Positions 18,875-27,670 are shown, counted from the stretch's first letter. The stretch is DNA of 64,000 bases from Brachybacterium sacelli (GCF_017876545.1 NZ_JAGIOD010000001.1:434001-498000), one strand, 5' to 3'. Numbers and translations are program-made. Notes: generated from the sequence alone by a model not told the origin.

Positions 18875-20026
18875 TCACCCCTCCGGCGGGGCCGTGACCC
18901 ACGCGGCGTAGCCGCCGGCGAGATGGCGCAGGTGGCCCTCGCGACCGCTCCACGCCGGGCGCAGATGCTCCAGCGCCTGCGCAGAGCGCACTCCGCCCTG
19001 GCAGTACAGGACCACCTCGCCGCCGCCGACCCCGCCGGGCAGCACCTCGGCGCCGCGGGCGAGGACCTCGCCGAGCGGGATGGTCAGCGCGCCGTCGATG
19101 GTGCCGGCCGCGGTCTCCCATGGCTCGCGCACGTCGATCAGCGTGACGCCCGTGGGCAGCAGGTGACGCAGGGCGGGCACGTCCACGGTCTCGTCGGCCG
19201 TCGGTCCGCCCACGCGACCGGAGGGATCCGCGGCGGCCGGCACCTCGACCTTCGTCGCCGGCGCCCGCTCGGGGTCGCGTTCGATCCGCAGCGAACGGGT
19301 CGAGCTGGTGGCCTCGTCCCACAGCGCGAGGGTGCCGACGAGGGGTTCACCGGTGCCGGTGACCACCTGGATCACCTGGGAGGCCATGATCGTGCCGAGC
19401 ACACCGGGCAGGGTCCCCAGCACGCCGGCCTCGGCGCAGGACGGCGCCTCGCCCGGAGCCGGGGGCTCGGGGAACACGTCGCGGTAGTGGGCGCCGCGAC
19501 CCGGCCAGAACACGCTGACCTGGCCGTGGTGGCGCAGGATGGCGCCCCACACGACGGGCACGCCGGTGATCTCGCTGGCGTCGGCCACGAGGTAGCGGGT
19601 CGTGAAATTGTCCGCCCCGTCGAGCACCAGGTCGTAGCCGCGCACGAGGTCGACGACGTTCTCGGCGGTCAGTCGCACGCGGTGGGTTTCGACCATGACC
19701 TCGGGGTTCAGGTGGCGCACAGCGGCGGCAGCGGAGTCGACCTTCGGCGCCCCCAGCACGTCGGTGCCGTGGATGACCTGGCGGTGCAGGTTCGAGAGGT
19801 CCACGACGTCGTCGTCGACGATGCCGAGGGTGCCGATGCCGGCCCCCGCGAGGTACTGCAGCGCGGGGGTGCCCAATCCTCCGGCGCCGACGACGAGCAC
19901 GCGGGCGGCGCCGAGCCGTCGCTGGCCGAGCGTGCCGATCGCGGCGAGAGTGATCTGGCGGCGGTAGCGGTCGATCTGGGCGGGCGTCAGCTCGGGGCCG
20001 GGATCGACCAGCGGGGGGAGGGTCAC
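18875..20026 (-). CDS. ThiF/MoeB-type adenylyltransferase with C-terminal rhodanese domain (MoeZ-like)
   Basis: A 383-aa fusion. The N-terminal E1-like domain begins RYRRQITLAAIGTLGQRRLG and holds the nucleotide-binding GAGGLGTPALQYLAGAG, DLSNLHRQV and the catalytic cysteine in PSCAEAGVLG. The C-terminal 110 residues form a rhodanese domain with active-site YCQGGVRS. Such fusions adenylate and then thiolate the C-terminus of small sulfur carriers (MoaD/ThiS/CysO type). The cysteines that bind zinc in E. coli MoeB are not evident (YRDVFPEPP in their place), as in other MoeZ proteins. The GTG start overlaps the upstream small ORF (GTGA). Confidence 0.88.
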   Translation of the reverse strand: MTLPPLVDPGPELTPAQIDRYRRQITLAAIGTLGQRRLGAARVLVVGAGGLGTPALQYLAGAGIGTLGIVDDDVVDLSNLHRQVIHGTDVLGAPKVDSAAAAVRHLNPEVMVETHRVRLTAENVVDLVRGYDLVLDGADNFTTRYLVADASEITGVPVVWGAILRHHGQVSVFWPGRGAHYRDVFPEPPAPGEAPSCAEAGVLGTLPGVLGTIMASQVIQVVTGTGEPLVGTLALWDEATSSTRSLRIERDPERAPATKVEVPAAADPSGRVGGPTADETVDVPALRHLLPTGVTLIDVREPWETAAGTIDGALTIPLGEVLARGAEVLPGGVGGGEVVLYCQGGVRSAQALEHLRPAWSGREGHLRHLAGGYAAWVTAPPEG

Positions 20027-20310
20027 GACGCTGCCCCCTCGTCCCCCTGGCCGCCCGCGGAGGTCGCGGCGGGGAGTGCGACGACCTCCACGGCGAGCGC
20101 ACGCACCTCCTCGGCGCGGCGCAGCACCTTGCCGGCGCCGGAGACATCGGCCGGGGAGCCGACTGACGGGGCATGCAGGTCCCGGGAGCCGAGGCCGGCT
20201 GGGAGATCGAGGACCTCGCCCGCGGCCGAGACGGCAGTCACGCGGGGCGAGCTCCCGGAAGCTCCGTCGCGGGCCGGCGACGGGGTCCTTGCAGCGGGGC
20301 GCGGGGTCAT
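20023..20310 (-). CDS. Small hypothetical protein coupled to the MoeZ-like gene
   Basis: A 95-aa reading frame whose TGA overlaps the GTG of the MoeB/ThiF-rhodanese gene by 4 nt. The ATG at 20310 has no Shine-Dalgarno but a TACTGT -10-like box exactly 6 nt upstream (20317-20322), consistent with a leaderless transcript. I do not recognise the protein. It has a Pro/Ser/Arg-rich first 25 residues, then RVTAVSAAGEVLDLPAGLGS, and an Ala-rich end. It does not end in Gly-Gly, so it is not an ordinary MoaD/ThiS carrier. Position makes it a possible partner of the activating enzyme; that is only inference. Confidence 0.5.
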   Translation of the reverse strand: MTPRPAARTPSPARDGASGSSPRVTAVSAAGEVLDLPAGLGSRDLHAPSVGSPADVSGAGKVLRRAEEVRALAVEVVALPAATSAGGQGDEGAAS

Positions 20311-20312
20311 GA

Positions 20313-20398
20313 TCCGACAGTATCGGGCGCGCGGAGGGCCCGCGAGGAGCCGGAATGCAGTCCGACGGTTTCGGGCGCGGGGGACCCGCGAGAAGCGG
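20313..20398. repeat. Imperfect direct repeat in the small ORF/pxpA divergent promoter
   Basis: Two copies of a roughly 38-nt unit start 48 nt apart. Copy 1 opens TCCGACAGTATCGGGCGCG at 20313 and copy 2 opens TCCGACGGTTTCGGGCGCG at 20361. Both continue through a CCCGCGAG block. Copy 1 contains the putative -10 of the minus-strand gene. The repeat could be a doubled regulator site or a local duplication. Confidence 0.55.
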
Positions 20399-20478
20399 CG
20401 ACGGAGCACGGCGAGTGCGGGACGCGCTCCATGGCGGACAATGGGGAGGCACCGCCGACCGCGAAGGAGTCGATCCCG

Positions 20479-21249
20479 ATGACCACCGCTGCTCCCGTCC
20501 TCGATCTCAATGCCGACCTCGGGGAGGGCTTCGGCGACTGGTCGATGGGCGACGATGCGGCGATGCTCGAGATGGTGACCACCGCGAACGTCGCCTGCGG
20601 GGGTCACGCCGGGGACGGTGGCACGATGCGGGCCGCGGCCCGGGAAGCCGCCGCCCGGGACGTCGCGCTCACTGCGCACGTCGCGTATCCGGACCTGAGC
20701 GGATTCGGACGGCGCTTCCTCGACATCGCGCCCGCCGACCTCACCGACCTGGTGATCGTGCAGGTCGGGGGGCTGCAGGCGATGGCCGCCGCGGAGGGCA
20801 CGACGGTGCGCGGCGTCAAGCCGCACGGCGCCCTCTACAACGCCCTGGCCCGTCACGAGGGGCAGGCCGGCGCGGTGGTGCGGGCCCTGCGCGAGCTCGG
20901 CGGGCAGCTGTCTCTGGTCGCTGCGCCGGGCGCCGTCGTCGTCGACCGGGCGCGCGAGGCCGGGATCGACGTCGTGCTCGAAGGATTCGCCGATCGCGCC
21001 TACCTCCCCGACGGCACCCTCACCCCGCGCACCCGTCCCGGCGCCGTGCTCACCGACCCCGAGGCAGTGACCGCCCAGGCGCTCTCGATCGCGACCGAGC
21101 AGCGGGTGCGCGCGACCGACGGGACCTGGGTGGATCTGCCGGCCCGGACGCTGTGCCTGCACGGGGACACTCCGGGAGCGGTCGACCTCGCCCGTGCCGT
21201 CCGCTCCGGCCTGCAGGCGGCAGGCGTGCGGCTGGAGGCGGCGCTGTGA
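20479..21249 (+). CDS. pxpA: 5-oxoprolinase subunit A (LamB/YcsF family)
   Basis: A 256-aa LamB/YcsF-family protein, a subunit of the bacterial ATP-dependent 5-oxoprolinase that opens pyroglutamate to glutamate. The N-terminus LDLNADLGEGFGDWSMGDD and the ANVACGGHAGD, KPHGALYN and CLHGDTPGAVDLAR motifs are diagnostic. The ATG at 20479 has AAGGAG 9 nt upstream; the frame is open further upstream but that part has no family homology. The TGA overlaps the GTG of the PxpB-PxpC fusion, so all subunits are made from one transcript. Confidence 0.95.
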   Translation: MTTAAPVLDLNADLGEGFGDWSMGDDAAMLEMVTTANVACGGHAGDGGTMRAAAREAAARDVALTAHVAYPDLSGFGRRFLDIAPADLTDLVIVQVGGLQAMAAAEGTTVRGVKPHGALYNALARHEGQAGAVVRALRELGGQLSLVAAPGAVVVDRAREAGIDVVLEGFADRAYLPDGTLTPRTRPGAVLTDPEAVTAQALSIATEQRVRATDGTWVDLPARTLCLHGDTPGAVDLARAVRSGLQAAGVRLEAAL

Positions 21250-23048
21250 CCGGCGCTCCCGAGCCCGAGAATCAGCTGCCGCCGCCGCTGCGGATCCATC
21301 GCGCCGGGGAGTCCGCCCTGGTGGCGGAGTACCCCGACACCTCCTCCGTGCTCGCCGCCGCGACAGCGGTCCGCGCGCTGGCCCTCCCCCACCTGGTCGA
21401 CCTGGTCCCTGCCGAGCGCACCCTGCTGCTGGCCGGCAACGCTCCCCGCGACCTCGCCGAGCTCGCCGACCTGCTGCGGAACCTGCCCGTGACCGCTGCG
21501 GAACCGGCCGGCGCAGGTGAGGAGACCCTCGCGGTGACCTACGACGGCGAGGACCTCACCGAGGCGGCCGAGCTGCTCGGACTGAGCACGGACGCCCTGA
21601 TCACGGCCCACACCGGTGCCCTCTGGACCGTGGCCTTCGGGGGTTTCGCCCCGGGCTTCCCCTATCTCGTCGCCGAGGGCGATGAGGCGGCTCCGGAGGC
21701 TCCTCCGTGGGACGTGCCACGCCGCGCCGAACCGCGCACCGCGGTCCCGGCCGGCGCCGTCGGCCTCGCCTCCCGCTACTGCGGCATCTACCCGCGCTCC
21801 TCCCCGGGCGGCTGGCAGCTGATCGGCCGCACCGAGGCAGAGCTGTTCGACGTCACCCACACCCCGCCGGCGCTGCTGGGGCCAGGCACCCGCGTGCGCT
21901 TCACGGCCCAGCGGCCCTCCGCCCGGCTCTCCAGCAGCTCCAGTGCCCTGGCCCGGGCGCGACGCGAGGCCGGCGCCGTCTCCGAACGCCTCGCCCGGCG
22001 CCGGCGGCAGGCCGCCGTCTCCACCGCCCGCACCACGGCTGCGCTCGAGGTCCTCTCCCCCGGGCCGCTCCTCCTGCTGCAGGACGGCGGGCGACCCGGC
22101 CACGGCGCGATCGGCGTGAGCCCGTCGGGCGCCGCCGACCGCGGAGCCCTGGTGCGTGCCGATCTCGCCGTCGGCAATCCCACCCACGCCGCGGCGCTCG
22201 AAGCGCTGGTCGGGCCGCTGCGCCTGCGCGCTCTCGCCCCCACCGTCGTGGCCGTGTCCGGGGCGGAGGCCCCGCTCACGGTGCAGCGCTCCGACCCGGA
22301 GACCGCCGAGATCGCCGTGCCGGCCGGGCACGGGCGCGAGGTGCCGCTCGCGCTCGACCCCGGCGACGAGCTCGAGCTGGGTCCGGCCGTCCGGGGTCTG
22401 CGGTTGGTCCTCGCGGTGCGCGGCGGGATCCGCGGGGTGCGACGCAGCCCGCGGGACGACGGGACGGAGACTCCCGGCGGTTCCCCGGAGGCGGAGGGAT
22501 CGTCCGACGCCCCCGTGCTCGGATCGCTGTCCCGCGACACCCTGTCGGGCCTGGGCCCGGCGCCGCTGCGAGCCGGGGACGTGCTGCTGGTGGGCGAGGA
22601 GCACGGCTTGGACGCCGTCCCCGCGACCTATGCCCCGGTCCACGACGACCCGCCCGAGGAGGACGAGGGCGACGCGTCTGCACCGGCACCGCTCGAGATC
22701 CCCGTCCACGCCGGCCCGCGCGACCAGCTGCTGGGCCGGGCCGCGATGGAGGCCCTGCTCGGCGCGGACTGGACGGTGCGCTCGGATTCCGACCGGGTCG
22801 GGGTGCGTCTGGACGGGCCTGCCCTGCCTGTGCCCGAGGGTGCCGGGGCGCTGCCCAGTGAGGCGATGGTGCCCGGCGCGATCCAGGTCCCGCCGTCGGG
22901 CCTGCCCGTGGTGTTCGGCTCCGACCACCCCACCACCGGCGGGTATCCCGTCATCGGTGTCGTCGCCCACCCGAGCCTCGACCTGCTCGCGCAGGCCGCC
23001 CCCGGGTCGACGGTCCGGTTCGACCTGGTCGACGGATCCTCGGACTGA
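21246..23048 (+). CDS. 5-oxoprolinase PxpB-PxpC fusion (KipI-KipA type)
   Basis: A 600-aa fusion of the two remaining 5-oxoprolinase subunits. Residues about 15-230 are the PxpB/KipI part (RIHRAGESALVAEYPD, AFGGFAPGFPYL, PAGAVGLASRYCGIYPRSSPGGWQLIG in pieces). Residues about 265-600 are the PxpC/KipA biotin-carboxylase-like part (PLLLLQDGGRPGHGAIGVSPSGAADR and FGSDHPTTGGYPVIG). The linker is Ser/Arg/Ala-rich. A second acidic, low-complexity insert (RSPRDDGTETPGGSPEAEGSS) interrupts the PxpC domain near residue 400. The GTG start overlaps pxpA. Fused forms are known in Actinobacteria. Confidence 0.93.
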   Translation: MTGAPEPENQLPPPLRIHRAGESALVAEYPDTSSVLAAATAVRALALPHLVDLVPAERTLLLAGNAPRDLAELADLLRNLPVTAAEPAGAGEETLAVTYDGEDLTEAAELLGLSTDALITAHTGALWTVAFGGFAPGFPYLVAEGDEAAPEAPPWDVPRRAEPRTAVPAGAVGLASRYCGIYPRSSPGGWQLIGRTEAELFDVTHTPPALLGPGTRVRFTAQRPSARLSSSSSALARARREAGAVSERLARRRRQAAVSTARTTAALEVLSPGPLLLLQDGGRPGHGAIGVSPSGAADRGALVRADLAVGNPTHAAALEALVGPLRLRALAPTVVAVSGAEAPLTVQRSDPETAEIAVPAGHGREVPLALDPGDELELGPAVRGLRLVLAVRGGIRGVRRSPRDDGTETPGGSPEAEGSSDAPVLGSLSRDTLSGLGPAPLRAGDVLLVGEEHGLDAVPATYAPVHDDPPEEDEGDASAPAPLEIPVHAGPRDQLLGRAAMEALLGADWTVRSDSDRVGVRLDGPALPVPEGAGALPSEAMVPGAIQVPPSGLPVVFGSDHPTTGGYPVIGVVAHPSLDLLAQAAPGSTVRFDLVDGSSD

Positions 23049-23085
23049 CCCCGTCGGGTCCGCGCCGAGGTGCCACGATGGGTGC

Positions 23086-23577
23086 ATGCCCCGACTGCTG
23101 CCGGACCCTGTCTACTTCGCGACCCTGCCTACGGTGATCAGCTCCAGCGCGGTCATCCTGCGTGATGAGCAGGGTCGCTTCGTGGTCGAGGACCCGAACT
23201 ATCGCGACCACTGGCTGCTTCCCGGAGGCGGGGTCGACCCCGGGGAGGATCCCCGGCAGTGCGCACAGCGGGAGGTCGCCGAGGAGCTCGGGCTCGACCT
23301 CGAGATCGGGCGCCTGCTGGCGATCGACTGGATGCCCTCCAGCGCGGTGCGCAGCGCCCCGATGGGCGTGCACTTCGTGTTCGACGCCGGGATGATCCCG
23401 CGCGCCGAGCTCGAGGCGCGGATCGTCCCGCAGGCCGCGGAGCTGGACGGCTGGGCACTGATCGACGAGGCCGACGCCGAGATCCTCTCCCCGTGGGGCG
23501 GTGCACGGGCTCGGCGCGCGCTCGCGGTGCTGCGCGGCGAGGCGGAGCCTGACCTCACCGCCCACGCCCGCCGCTGA
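23086..23577 (+). CDS. Nudix hydrolase
   Basis: A 163-aa Nudix protein. The Nudix box GGVDPGEDPRQCAQREVAEE followed by LGL (residues about 46-68) has the full G-x5-E-x7-REVxEExGL pattern, so the metal-binding glutamates are intact. The substrate is a nucleoside diphosphate derivative of unknown identity. The ATG at 23086 has no spaced ribosome binding site. CACGAT ends 6 nt upstream and has the A2/T6 pattern of a -10 box, so a leaderless transcript is possible. It sits 37 bp after the 5-oxoprolinase genes. Confidence 0.9.
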   Translation: MPRLLPDPVYFATLPTVISSSAVILRDEQGRFVVEDPNYRDHWLLPGGGVDPGEDPRQCAQREVAEELGLDLEIGRLLAIDWMPSSAVRSAPMGVHFVFDAGMIPRAELEARIVPQAAELDGWALIDEADAEILSPWGGARARRALAVLRGEAEPDLTAHARR

Positions 23578-23627
23578 GCACGCGCCAGGATGCCCCCGCG
23601 GACGTCCCCACCCCTCCGGAGCTGACC

Positions 23628-25076
23628 ATGAACCCCACCGCCTCGCCTGCTGGGTCCCCCGACTCATCGACCACCACCGCGCACACGCTGACCCGGTCCC
23701 AGCGCCTCGACCGCCTGCCGTTCACCCGCAAGCACGGGAAGCTGCTGGGCGCCTCGGGCATCGGGTGGGCGCTGGATGCCATGGACGTCGGACTGATCTC
23801 CTTCGTCATCGCCGCGCTCAGCGTGCACTGGGGCATCTCGAAGGGTGACGGGTCGCTGATCGCCTCGGCCGGCTTCGCGGGCATGGCGATCGGTGCGAGC
23901 GTGGGCGGGCTGCTGGCCGACCGGATCGGTCGCCGCAGCGTCTTCGCCCTCACCCTGCTGGTGTACGGCCTGGCCACGGGCGCCTCGGCGCTGGCCATGG
24001 GCGTGGGGGCGCTGATCGTGCTGCGGTTCGTGGTGGGGCTCGGCCTGGGGGCGGAGCTGCCGGTGGCCTCCACCCTCATGAGCGAGTTCGCCCCCGCCCG
24101 GATCCGCGGACGCGTGATCGTCTGGCTCGAGGCGTTCTGGGCGCTGGGCTGGATCCTCGCCGCGGTGATCGGCACCTTCGTCGCCGCCTCGGGGCCGACG
24201 GGCTGGCGCTGGGCACTCGCCGTCGGCCTCGTCCCCGCCGCGTACTCGCTGGTCATCCGGCTGGGGATGCCGGAGTCCGTGCGGTATCTCGAACGGGCCG
24301 GCCGACATCAGCAGGCCGAGACGGTGGTGCGCGACTTCGAGCTCAGCGCGGGCGTGACCGTCCCGGGCGGTGAGTTCGCAGGAACCGCGGCCACCGGCAG
24401 CGAGTCCGCGGGGCCCGCCTCCGACGCCTCGGCTCCCGTCGACCCCGCTGCCGTCGGGACGGTGCCCGCAGCGGACGACGTGCGGACCGACGGCGGCATC
24501 TGGTCGCGGGCGTTGCGCCGGCGGACCCTGGGGCTGTGGGCCGTGTGGTTCTGCATCAACCTGGCCTATTACGGGGCCTTCATCTGGATCCCGACGTTGC
24601 TGGTGGACCGCGGGTTCACTCTCACCCAGTCCTTCGCCTTCACGCTGATCATCACGCTCGCGCAGATCCCCGGCTACGCCACCGCGGCGTGGCTGATCGA
24701 GATCCTGGGCCGCCGCTGGACCCTGACCCTCTTCCTGGGCGGGTCCGCGCTCGCCGCCACCGGGTACGGCCTGGCCGACAGCGAGACCATGATCCTGGCC
24801 GCCGGCTGCCTGCTGAGCTTCTTCAACCTCGGCGCCTGGGGCGCCCTGTACGCGATCGGGCCCGAGCTGTATCCGACCGCGGTGCGCGGCACCGGCACCG
24901 GTGCGGCCGCCGCCTTCGGTCGCCTCGCCTCCATGCTCGCGCCGTTCCTGGTGCCGATCCTGGTGGCCACAGGTGGCCAGGCGCTGGCCTTCGGGGCTTT
25001 CGCGATCGCCTTCGCCCTCGCCGCAGCGGCCGCCTTCACCCTCCCCGAGCAGCGCGGCCGCGCCCTGGCGGAGTAG
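23628..25076 (+). CDS. MFS transporter (metabolite:H+ symporter family)
   Basis: A 482-aa major-facilitator protein with 12 predicted helices. The conserved loop 2-3 motif is GGLLADRIGRRSVF near residue 98. Helix 1 reads ASGIGWALDAMDVGLISFVI, a pattern typical of the aromatic-acid/nicotinate-like metabolite:H+ symporters. A long central loop (about residues 225-285) is Ala/Ser/Asp-rich. The second half holds ELYPTAVRGTGTGAAAAFGR, the family motif preceding helix 11. GGAG lies 6 nt before the ATG. Substrate unknown; it is a single gene convergent with the RpiB-family gene. Confidence 0.9.
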   Translation: MNPTASPAGSPDSSTTTAHTLTRSQRLDRLPFTRKHGKLLGASGIGWALDAMDVGLISFVIAALSVHWGISKGDGSLIASAGFAGMAIGASVGGLLADRIGRRSVFALTLLVYGLATGASALAMGVGALIVLRFVVGLGLGAELPVASTLMSEFAPARIRGRVIVWLEAFWALGWILAAVIGTFVAASGPTGWRWALAVGLVPAAYSLVIRLGMPESVRYLERAGRHQQAETVVRDFELSAGVTVPGGEFAGTAATGSESAGPASDASAPVDPAAVGTVPAADDVRTDGGIWSRALRRRTLGLWAVWFCINLAYYGAFIWIPTLLVDRGFTLTQSFAFTLIITLAQIPGYATAAWLIEILGRRWTLTLFLGGSALAATGYGLADSETMILAAGCLLSFFNLGAWGALYAIGPELYPTAVRGTGTGAAAAFGRLASMLAPFLVPILVATGGQALAFGAFAIAFALAAAAAFTLPEQRGRALAE

Positions 25077-25139
25077 GCGGGCGGGCCAGGCGTGCGGGTC
25101 GGGCGGACTCCGGCGACGCAGGCGGCGGCAGGTTCACGT

Positions 25140-25157
25140 CCCACCGCAGCCGGTGGG
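25140..25157. terminator. Inverted repeat between convergent genes
   Basis: CCCACCG-CAGC-CGGTGGG forms a perfect 7-bp stem with a 4-nt loop in the 100-bp gap between the convergent MFS and RpiB-family genes. There is no T-run, as is common in high-GC Actinobacteria. It could terminate transcription from both sides. Confidence 0.45.
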
Positions 25158-25176
25158 GCCGCTCGCAGTACGTCGA

Positions 25177-25647
25177 TCAGGACTTGTCGAGCGACCCGTC
25201 GTAGGCGCAGATCGCATCGACCTTGTCGGCCGAGGAGGAGTTCGGGTCGAACTCGAGGTCGAGCCACACCTTCACGAGCTCCTTGGCCAGCTCGAGGCCG
25301 ACCACGCGCTCGCCCATGCACAGCACCTGCGCGTTGTTGGAGAGCACGGAGCGCTGCACGGAGTAGAGGTCGTCCGCGGTCACGGCGCGGACCCCGGAGA
25401 CCTTGTTGGCCGCGATCGCGACGCCCAGGCCGGTGCCGCAGATCAGCAGTGCGCGGTCCGCGTCGCCGGCGGCGATCTTCTCCGCGGCCTCGACGGCCAC
25501 GTTCGGGTAGTAGGTGCCGTCCTCGCGGCCGGTCACGCCGACGTCGATGACCTCGTCGACGCGGGAGTCGGACTCCAGCAGTTCCTTCAGCGCGCTCTTG
25601 TGTCCGAATCCGGCGTTGTCCGATCCGGTGACGATCTTCCAGCCCAT
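25177..25647 (-). CDS. RpiB/LacAB-family sugar-phosphate isomerase (candidate D-erythrulose-4-phosphate isomerase)
   Basis: A 156-aa isomerase of the RpiB family. The active-site cysteine is in ICGTGLGVAIAANK (residues about 68-81), and NNAQVLCMGERVVG is the second family motif. RpiB homologues serve as ribose-5-phosphate isomerase or, in tetritol catabolism, as DerI or EryI, which turn D-erythrulose 4-phosphate into D-erythrose 4-phosphate. The second role fits this context: the gene follows a DhaK-type kinase and a polyol transporter, and an EltD-like dehydrogenase lies nearby. AAGGAG lies 5 nt before the ATG. The family is certain, the substrate inferred. Confidence 0.88.
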   Translation of the reverse strand: MGWKIVTGSDNAGFGHKSALKELLESDSRVDEVIDVGVTGREDGTYYPNVAVEAAEKIAAGDADRALLICGTGLGVAIAANKVSGVRAVTADDLYSVQRSVLSNNAQVLCMGERVVGLELAKELVKVWLDLEFDPNSSSADKVDAICAYDGSLDKS

Positions 25648-25660
25648 GTCTGCTCCTTCG

Positions 25661-25700
25661 TGGTGAGGTATGAGGTCGAGAGGTGAGGTGTGAGGTCGAG
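25661..25700. repeat. 20-bp tandem repeat just upstream of the RpiB-family gene
   Basis: Two tandem 20-nt units (18 of 20 identical) each end in TGAGGTCGAG. Degenerate GAGGT/TACGAGGTCG pieces follow to about 25730. The repeat lies in the 270-bp gap between the kinase and isomerase genes, which holds no other recognisable feature. Confidence 0.6.
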
Positions 25701-25917
25701 GGACGAGGTGGTACGCGGTACGAGGTCGGGGCGTCGAACGGGCCGGCCGAGGCTCCCGCGGACGCGGTCGTCTCGCTCCCTGCCCACCCCCAGTACAACG
25801 CCGCAGGACGGCGAACTGTTCCGGCGGCGCGGCTCCCCGACCGATCGGTGCCGTCCGTTCGACGGCGCTCGGAGGCCGAGCCTGGAGGACCGGGCCCCGC
25901 GGCCACCTCCTCGTCCT

Positions 25918-27621
25918 TCAGGCGGACAGCTGCCGGCCGAGCAGGGTGACGATCTTCGAGAAGGAGATCGCCCCCGGGTCGGGCGTGCCCACGGACTTGT
26001 CGCCGTGGTTACGGGCGCGGCCCTTGTGGGCCACGATATCGGCCGTGGCCTCGGCGGCCGCGCTCGCCTTCTCCGCGGCGGTGACGATGGCCTCGCCGGC
26101 AGCGCCGTCCGCCCCGGCCAGGCTCTCCCGGAAGGGCACCGCGGCGCAGACCATGGTCTTGTCGCCCGGCTTCGCTCCGCCCAGCCGCTCGATGGCCTCG
26201 ACGGCCTGGACGAGGGCCGTGACGACCTGTTCGTCGGTGACCTTCTCCTGATCGGAGAAGGCACTGCCCACGCTGGTCAGCGCTGCGCCCCAGAGGGCTC
26301 CGGAGGTGCCGCCGGCCTCGGCGGACCAGGACGCCCCGGCCTGCACGAGCACGGTGCGTGCCCCGGCACCGGCCTCGGCGGCGCGCTGCGCGGTGGAGTG
26401 CGCCGCGCGGATGCCGAGCACCATGCCCTGGCCGTGGTCACCGTCGCCGGCGATGGCGTCCATCCGGCCCAGCTCGGGCTCGAGCTCCTCGAGCAGCGAC
26501 TCGATCTCACCGAGGAGCTCGGTGATGCGGGCGGCGCCGGCGCGGGAGTCCTCGGAGGCCTCGGGGATCGGGTCCTCGCCCGGGGCGTACACCTCGCCGC
26601 GGGTCGTGCCGAGATCACCCTGGACGCTGCCGCCACGGCGGAAGGCCGGGGTGTCGGCCGGGGCCAGCCAGTGCTGCTCGAGCTCGTCGTCCAGACGCAT
26701 CACCGTCAGCGACAGACCCGCCATGTCGAGGCTGGTCACGTGCTCGCCCACCTCAGGACGCACCACGGTGAGCCCCGCCTCGGCCAGGAGCGCCGCGACG
26801 TGCTTCCACACGACGAACATCTCCTCGTACTTCACGGTGCCGAGGCCGTTGAGCACCACCGCCGCTCGCGTCGAGTCGAGCTCCGGCGTCTCCTTCAGGA
26901 CCCCGTCGACCAGGATCTTCGCGAGCTCCTCGGCCGAGGGCATGGGCTTCTCGTCGATGCCCGGCTCTCCGTGGATGCCCAGGCCGATCGCCATCGTCCC
27001 CTCGGGGACGTGGAACAGGGCGTCCTCGGCCCCGGGCAGCGTGCAGCCGTCGAAGGCGACCCCGAGCGAGCGGGTGGCGTCGTTGGCCTTCCAGGCCAGG
27101 CGCTCGGCCTCCTCGAGGTCGGCGCCGGACTGGATGGCGGCGCCGGCGATCTTGAACACCGGCAGGTCACCGGCGATACCGCGCCGGTCACGGTGCTGGC
27201 CCTTCTCCCCGGAGGCCACGTCGTCGCTGACCGCGACGATGCGCACGTCGATGCCCTCGGCGCGCAGCTTCTCGGCGGCGACCCCGAAGTGCAGGACGTC
27301 CCCGGCGTAGTTCCCGAAGCCGAGGATCACGCCGCCGCCGTTCTCCGCGTTGCGGGCGACCGAGTAGACCTGGTCGGCCGACGGGGAGGAGAAGATGTTG
27401 CCGCACGGCGCGCCGTGGGCGAAGCCGGGGCCGACCCAGCCGGCGAAGGCCGGGTAGTGGCCGGAGCCGCCGCCGACCACGAGCGCCGGCTGCCCCGTCG
27501 GCGTGGCGTCCTTGCGCACGACCCCGCCGTGGACCTGCAGCAGCTCCTCGGGGTGGGCGGCCACGAGGCCCTCCACGGCGTCGGCGGGGAAGGACTTCGG
27601 ATCATCGAACAGGTAGGTCAT
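25918..27621 (-). CDS. DhaK-DhaL fused dihydroxyacetone/erythrulose kinase
   Basis: A 567-aa ATP-dependent kinase. The N-terminal DhaK domain has GGGSGHYPAFAGWVG and the histidine of GLGIHGEPG that binds the ketose covalently. The C-terminal DhaL domain (from about residue 360) has the nucleotide/magnesium motif DAIAGDGDHGQGM and ASWSAEAGGTSGALWG. The same architecture is found in dihydroxyacetone kinase and in the tetrulose kinases DerK and LerK of Mycolicibacterium smegmatis. Neighbouring tetritol-type genes favour erythrulose as substrate. The ATG at 27621 follows GAGAGAG by 6 nt. It sits between the polyol transporter and RpiB-family genes on the same strand. Confidence 0.9.
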   Translation of the reverse strand: MTYLFDDPKSFPADAVEGLVAAHPEELLQVHGGVVRKDATPTGQPALVVGGGSGHYPAFAGWVGPGFAHGAPCGNIFSSPSADQVYSVARNAENGGGVILGFGNYAGDVLHFGVAAEKLRAEGIDVRIVAVSDDVASGEKGQHRDRRGIAGDLPVFKIAGAAIQSGADLEEAERLAWKANDATRSLGVAFDGCTLPGAEDALFHVPEGTMAIGLGIHGEPGIDEKPMPSAEELAKILVDGVLKETPELDSTRAAVVLNGLGTVKYEEMFVVWKHVAALLAEAGLTVVRPEVGEHVTSLDMAGLSLTVMRLDDELEQHWLAPADTPAFRRGGSVQGDLGTTRGEVYAPGEDPIPEASEDSRAGAARITELLGEIESLLEELEPELGRMDAIAGDGDHGQGMVLGIRAAHSTAQRAAEAGAGARTVLVQAGASWSAEAGGTSGALWGAALTSVGSAFSDQEKVTDEQVVTALVQAVEAIERLGGAKPGDKTMVCAAVPFRESLAGADGAAGEAIVTAAEKASAAAEATADIVAHKGRARNHGDKSVGTPDPGAISFSKIVTLLGRQLSA

Positions 27622-27670
27622 CGCACGTCTCTCTCGAAGGCGGGGTGAGGGGGTCGGACGGATGGACGGG

